NCBI GenBank assembly: GCA_900762325.1
Contig: CAAFGG010000045.1
Location: 1 to 33,942, forward strand
DNA: 33,942 nt
Source of the DNA: an uncultured Collinsella sp.
Lineage (GTDB): Bacteria; Actinomycetota; Coriobacteriia; Coriobacteriales; Coriobacteriaceae
Reading direction: 5' to 3'
This document shows, one piece after another, positions 31,301 to 33,942 of the stretch. The position numbers were made by a program, and so were the translations under genes. A model generated the notes under the pieces. The model made no database searches. It was given only the letters and a program-made list of their open reading frames with translations, and was not told the DNA's origin. The number at the start of each line of letters is the position of its first letter. Position 1 is the stretch's first letter.

Positions 31301-32132
31301 TCTTCTTAAGGTACTTAGCGCCGATGGTGCCCATGTCCATGAGGCAGACGGGCTTGGCGTCGCGGCCGAGTTCGTGGCGCATCTCCATGTAGCGGTCGAA
31401 GGCCTGCTGCACCACGGCGTCGTCGATCGTCACGTCATCCAGGACGGTGCCGAAGGTGGTGTGGCGGCAGTGGTCGGACCAATAGGTGTCGATCACGCGG
31501 ATCTCGGTGATGGTGGGGTCGCGGTCCTCATCGCGGAAGTACTGCTGGCAGAAGGCGATGTCCGCCTCGTCCATGGCAAGGCCGCGCTCGGAAATAAAGG
31601 CGGCAAGGCCGGCCTCGTCGAGCTCGCGGAAGCCGTCGAGCACCTCGACGGGCTGGGGCTCGGGGGTCTCCATGTACAGCGTCTCGGGCAGGTCGAGCGA
31701 GGCGATGCGCGCCTCGACGGGGTTCACCACGTAGTGCTTGATGGCATCGATGGCGGCTTCGTCCAGAGCGCCCGAGATCATATAGACCTTGGCGGAGCGC
31801 ACGGCGGGGCGCTCGCCCTGGCTGATGAGCTGCACGCACTCGCTGGCGGAGTCGGCGCGCTGGTCAAACTGGCCAGGCAGGAATTCGACGGCAAAGACGG
31901 CGCCATCGCTTGCGGGGAGCTCGTCGTAGGTCACATCGACCTGGGGCTCGCTAAAGACGGTCGGCACGCAGGAGCGGAAAAGCTCCTCGTCGATGCCCTC
32001 GACGTCGTAGCGGTTGATGATCCTCAGGGCCTCGATGCCCTTGATGCCGAGAATTTCGGTCAGCTCGCCCTTGAGCTGCTGAGCCTCGACGTCGAACCCG
32101 GGTTTCTTCTCCACGTAGATACGAGAGACCAT
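28386..32132 (-). CDS. purL: Phosphoribosylformylglycinamidine synthase, single-chain PurL
   Basis: The 1248-aa enzyme makes FGAM from FGAR, glutamine and ATP in purine biosynthesis. It combines PurS-, PurL- and PurQ-like parts, as in the clostridial/streptococcal single-chain type. The glutaminase domain begins near residue 980 (RPRVVIPVFPGNNCEYD). Its catalytic triad is visible as C1085 in LGICNGFQ, and H1215 and E1217 in GHAERR. The synthetase part has the conserved FLFKNETHNHPTEIEPFGGA block and AIGGKDSMSGSFED. The ATG at 32132 has AGGAAGG and CAGGA upstream. It is not next to other pur genes here; it diverges from the antiporter gene and ends in a strong terminator. A long antisense open frame across it is a codon-bias shadow. 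Confidence 0.95.
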   Translation of the reverse strand: MVSRIYVEKKPGFDVEAQQLKGELTEILGIKGIEALRIINRYDVEGIDEELFRSCVPTVFSEPQVDVTYDELPASDGAVFAVEFLPGQFDQRADSASECVQLISQGERPAVRSAKVYMISGALDEAAIDAIKHYVVNPVEARIASLDLPETLYMETPEPQPVEVLDGFRELDEAGLAAFISERGLAMDEADIAFCQQYFRDEDRDPTITEIRVIDTYWSDHCRHTTFGTVLDDVTIDDAVVQQAFDRYMEMRHELGRDAKPVCLMDMGTIGAKYLKKTGVMTDVDESEEINACTVKVKVDVDGEDQDWLFLFKNETHNHPTEIEPFGGAATCVGGAIRDPLSGRSYVYQAMRVTGAGDPTVPVSETLEGKLPQRKLVTTAAAGYSSYGNQIGLATGQVNELYHPGYVAKRMEVGAVVGATPANHVRRECPAPTDKIILLGGRTGRDGIGGATGSSKTQNTESIETSGAEVQKGNAPVERKLQRLFRRGDACRLIKRCNDFGAGGVSVAVGELADGLYVDLDTVTKKYDGLDGTELAISESQERMACAVADGDVEEFMGYAAEENLEATVIAEVTAEPRMRMAWNGVAIVDLSREFLNSNGAPKHQVAHVCARSVWQPSWAGTTLAERMTSLVTDLNVASNKGLSERFDSTIGAATVLMPFGGKTQLTPSSAMVAKFPVDGETTTASAMAWGFNPYLMEADQFAGAYLSVVESIAKLVAAGFEHKRAYLSFQEYFERLRTEAERWGKPTAAVLGALMAQVDLGAGAIGGKDSMSGSFEDETGELNVPPTLISFAVAVGKAARAVSPEFKGLTHRVVRIAPATYGEDYRPDAQQLLAAFDAVEALTANGNALAVSTPGYGCGAESLFKMCVGNQIGIELAEDVDVESLFTPLYGSFIVELAEDAELPEVANGVVVEPLGTTVEGYVIDTGSEVIELAKLQEAWESGIEGVFAYRSADETPEVETIDFRAKDIHVYGGAKIARPRVVIPVFPGNNCEYDSARAFRAAGAEADTFVINNLTPEAVAESTHELARRIRASQIVMIPGGFSGGDEPDGSAKFITAFFRAPEVTEAVRDLLKARDGLMLGICNGFQALIKLGLVPYGDIVDATPDAPTLTFNTIGRHQSRLVRTRISSNLSPWLSQCSLDDPYTVAISHGEGRFVANDEVLAQLIANGQVATQYVGEDGKPSMDLSVNPNGSALAIEGITSPDGRVLGKMGHAERRGDNLYRNVPEHVPGDKFMPIFESGVAYFA

Positions 32133-32316
32133 TGGTTCCTGCCTTCCTGATCGGTTGGGCGTACGGTACGGTATGCGGCAGCGGTCGGTTTACGGGGCAA
32201 GCCTCGCGGTCGCCTTGAGCCACATGTTTGTAAACCTCACTATGATACGACAGCTCGCGGCGCGTTGAGGACGGCGAGGGTGCTACAGTGAAGCGCAAAC
32301 AAGAGAAAGGCATCAC
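32133..32316. promoter_or_regulatory. Divergent purL-antiporter intergenic region with overlapping -10-like elements
   Basis: TATGAT on the plus strand (32241-32246) and TATCAT on the minus strand (32242-32247) overlap, suggesting mutually exclusive divergent promoters. Neither has a good -35 at 16-18 nt; a TTGAGC (32215-32220) is 20 nt from the plus-strand -10. The purL leader would be about 100 nt. I searched it by eye for a purine riboswitch core and did not find one. Confidence 0.3.
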
Positions 32317-33879
32317 ATGGCATTCGTTTCGCTCGCCATCATCGCACTCGTGGCCTTTGCGAGTCCTTTTATCGCCTCGGCGATTCCCGGAAAACCTGTT
32401 CCCGAGACGGTCTTTTTGCTCGTGCTCGGCGCGGTGCTGGGACCCCATATGCTCGGCGTCATCCATGTAGATGCTGAGGTCTCGCTTGTGTCCGAGCTGG
32501 GCCTGGCCTTCTTGTTCCTGCTTGCCGGCTTTGAGATCGACCCCAAGAGCATCACGGGCGTCGAGGGGCGCTACGGCTTGGCGACGTGGGTCGTCACGTT
32601 TGGTATCGCCTGGCTTGCCGTGCGCTTTACCCCGTGGTTCTCAGTCAGTCATTTCGACGGTATCGCCGTGACGCTTGCCCTCACTTCGACGGCGCTCGGC
32701 ACGCTCGTGCCCATCATGCGTGAGCGCTCGCTCACTGGCACGCGTGTGGGCGACTCGATTCTCGCGTATGGCACCTGGGGTGAGCTCGGCCCTGTGCTCG
32801 CCATGTCGGTGCTGCTGTCTGCCCGCACTGGCATCCAAACGCTCGTAATCCTTGGCTTGTTTGCGGTGGTTTGCGTGTTGCTGGCTGTGGTCCCAAGCCG
32901 CTCCAAGCGTGTCGGCAGCCGCTTCTTTGCGTTTGTCGAGGAACGCGCCGATACCACGTCGCAGACCTTCGTGCGCCTGACAGTGCTCATCCTGGTCACG
33001 CTCGTGGCGTTCTCGGCCGTCTTTGATCTCGACATCGTGTTGGGTTCTTTTGCCGCCGGCTTTGTCTTGCGCTATATCATCCCCGAGGGCAACCATACGC
33101 TCGAGACCAAGCTCGATGGCCTGGCCTACGGCTTTTTGATTCCGGTATTCTTTACCGTATCGGGCGCAAAGATCGATCTGACGGCCGTGGCGTCGCGCCC
33201 GGGTCTGCTCGTGGGCTTTATCGTGGCGTTGTTGATTATTCGTGCCGTGCCCATTCTTATTTCTATGAGCATTTGTCCTGCGACGCGCGATGTGTCGGCG
33301 TATGGTCGCATTACCGTGGCCCTGTACTGCACCACGGCCCTGCCGATCATCGTTGCCGTGACAAGCGTTGCCGTCAACGCGGGCGCGCTGTCGCAAGATA
33401 TTGCGTCGGTCATGGTTGCTGCCGGTGCCATCACGGTGTTCTTGATGCCGTTGCTCGCGCAGCTCTTCTACCGCGTGGTCGACGCCGCGCCGGTCGCCGC
33501 CGTGGCAGAAGTTGCCGAGCATCCATCCGATGCGCTCGACATCCTGCGCGCCCATCACGACCTGGCGAGCCTGCTCGCACGAGAGCACGAGCTTTTGACC
33601 TCGCATGGCCATGGGCGTTCGCTCGACGGCATACCTACCCTTGATTCCATTGCCGACCGCCTCTCGACCGAGGCGGCAAGCGGACACATCGATGCCCGTA
33701 TCGTGGACGCCGCCCATTTGCTGGCCGAGAAGACCTATGGCGACGAGATCGACCCGTCCAAGCTGACTCCGCGTGAGCGCCGCCGCCTGGAGCGCGCTAA
33801 GCTCGCCGTGCGCGAATACCGCCGCCGCATGCTGGAGCTCTACGCGCGCGAAGAGGCCGAGAACGACGACGGCAAGTAG
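32317..33879 (+). CDS. CPA2-family cation/proton antiporter (Kef/NapA-like) with cytoplasmic tail
   Basis: This 520-aa protein has about twelve membrane segments in residues 1-395 and resembles monovalent cation:proton antiporters of the CPA2 group. Landmarks are PVPETVFLLVLGAVLGPHML, ELGLAFLFLLAGFEID (a strongly conserved CPA2 segment), ALTSTALGTLVPI and FFTVSGAKIDL. The tail from about 400 to 520 is hydrophilic and ends in a basic, probably helical stretch (ERRRLERAKLAVREYRRRML). No Rossmann (RCK/TrkA-N) domain is recognised there, unlike Kef proteins. AGAAAGG sits 6 nt before the ATG at 32317. The transported ion is not deducible. It diverges from purL; no terminator is seen before the window ends. 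Confidence 0.85.
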   Translation: MAFVSLAIIALVAFASPFIASAIPGKPVPETVFLLVLGAVLGPHMLGVIHVDAEVSLVSELGLAFLFLLAGFEIDPKSITGVEGRYGLATWVVTFGIAWLAVRFTPWFSVSHFDGIAVTLALTSTALGTLVPIMRERSLTGTRVGDSILAYGTWGELGPVLAMSVLLSARTGIQTLVILGLFAVVCVLLAVVPSRSKRVGSRFFAFVEERADTTSQTFVRLTVLILVTLVAFSAVFDLDIVLGSFAAGFVLRYIIPEGNHTLETKLDGLAYGFLIPVFFTVSGAKIDLTAVASRPGLLVGFIVALLIIRAVPILISMSICPATRDVSAYGRITVALYCTTALPIIVAVTSVAVNAGALSQDIASVMVAAGAITVFLMPLLAQLFYRVVDAAPVAAVAEVAEHPSDALDILRAHHDLASLLAREHELLTSHGHGRSLDGIPTLDSIADRLSTEAASGHIDARIVDAAHLLAEKTYGDEIDPSKLTPRERRRLERAKLAVREYRRRMLELYAREEAENDDGK

Positions 33880-33942
33880 CGAGGAATGTCGGGATACGGG
33901 TTCCGTCCAAATAATAGAAGGCGCGCTGCCTGCGGTTGATGC

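Noticed and set aside
29859..32150. 763-codon open frame on the plus strand opposite purL (and another at 28188-29723)
   Set aside because: Composition is Gly/Ala/Val/His/Leu-rich with no recognisable motif; it mirrors GC-rich codon use of purL, which has clear catalytic motifs on the other strand.
32133..32316. Possible purine riboswitch before purL
   Set aside because: The leader lacks a recognisable three-way junction core, and no terminator hairpin lies before the start codon.

Overview
The window looks like chromosomal DNA from a GC-rich anaerobic gut actinobacterium of the Coriobacteriia, most likely Collinsella or a close relative. This is inferred from protein style: a one-polypeptide clostridial-type PurL, a ferredoxin-fused EtfA beside a lactate-dehydrogenase-like flavoprotein, an LAxTG-type sortase signal and a DUF3516 helicase. 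No species was assigned by search. No rRNA, tRNA, CRISPR array or complete insertion sequence is visible. The left edge cuts through a transposase-like gene.

Region 1 (1-9.6 kb) is dominated by RNA-related functions. On the minus strand are a Trm9/ALKBH8-like methyltransferase, a TrmB-like methyltransferase and a DUF3516 superfamily 2 helicase ending in an intrinsic terminator. On the plus strand are a two-gene unit (membrane-anchored XRE regulator plus DUF4097 protein), then elp3 and a spermidine-synthase-like protein with abutting stop and start codons. A Trm9-like enzyme close to Elp3 suggests a possible cm5U-to-mcm5U wobble modification route.

Region 2 (9.6-15.3 kb) is the strongest candidate for an unusual system. 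It is a minus-strand operon of a TerB-N/TerB-C protein, a BrxD-like (DUF2791) P-loop ATPase and a BrxHI/Lhr-like helicase. It has its own candidate promoter and a 12-bp hairpin between ATPase and helicase. None of the usual BREX methylase, phosphatase or PglY/BrxC genes accompany it, so it resembles a stand-alone, possibly defensive DNA-processing module.

Region 3 (15.3-19.4 kb) holds a DUF554 membrane protein and a five-gene minus-strand surface cluster: a 98-aa protein, a single-pass membrane protein, two exported proteins and a 93-aa protein with an LAQTG sorting signal.

Region 4 (19.7-27.3 kb) encodes an lctD-etfB-etfA-like set predicted to oxidise lactate or another 2-hydroxy acid by electron confurcation, an HD-domain protein, a deletion remnant of azlC-azlD, a KdgT-type permease and a membrane diguanylate cyclase.

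Region 5 (27.3-33.9 kb) holds an EamA transporter and purL on the minus strand, each with a clear terminator, and a divergent CPA2-type cation/proton antiporter. Many long opposite-strand reading frames, notably across purL and the helicases, are read as shadows of GC-rich codon use.
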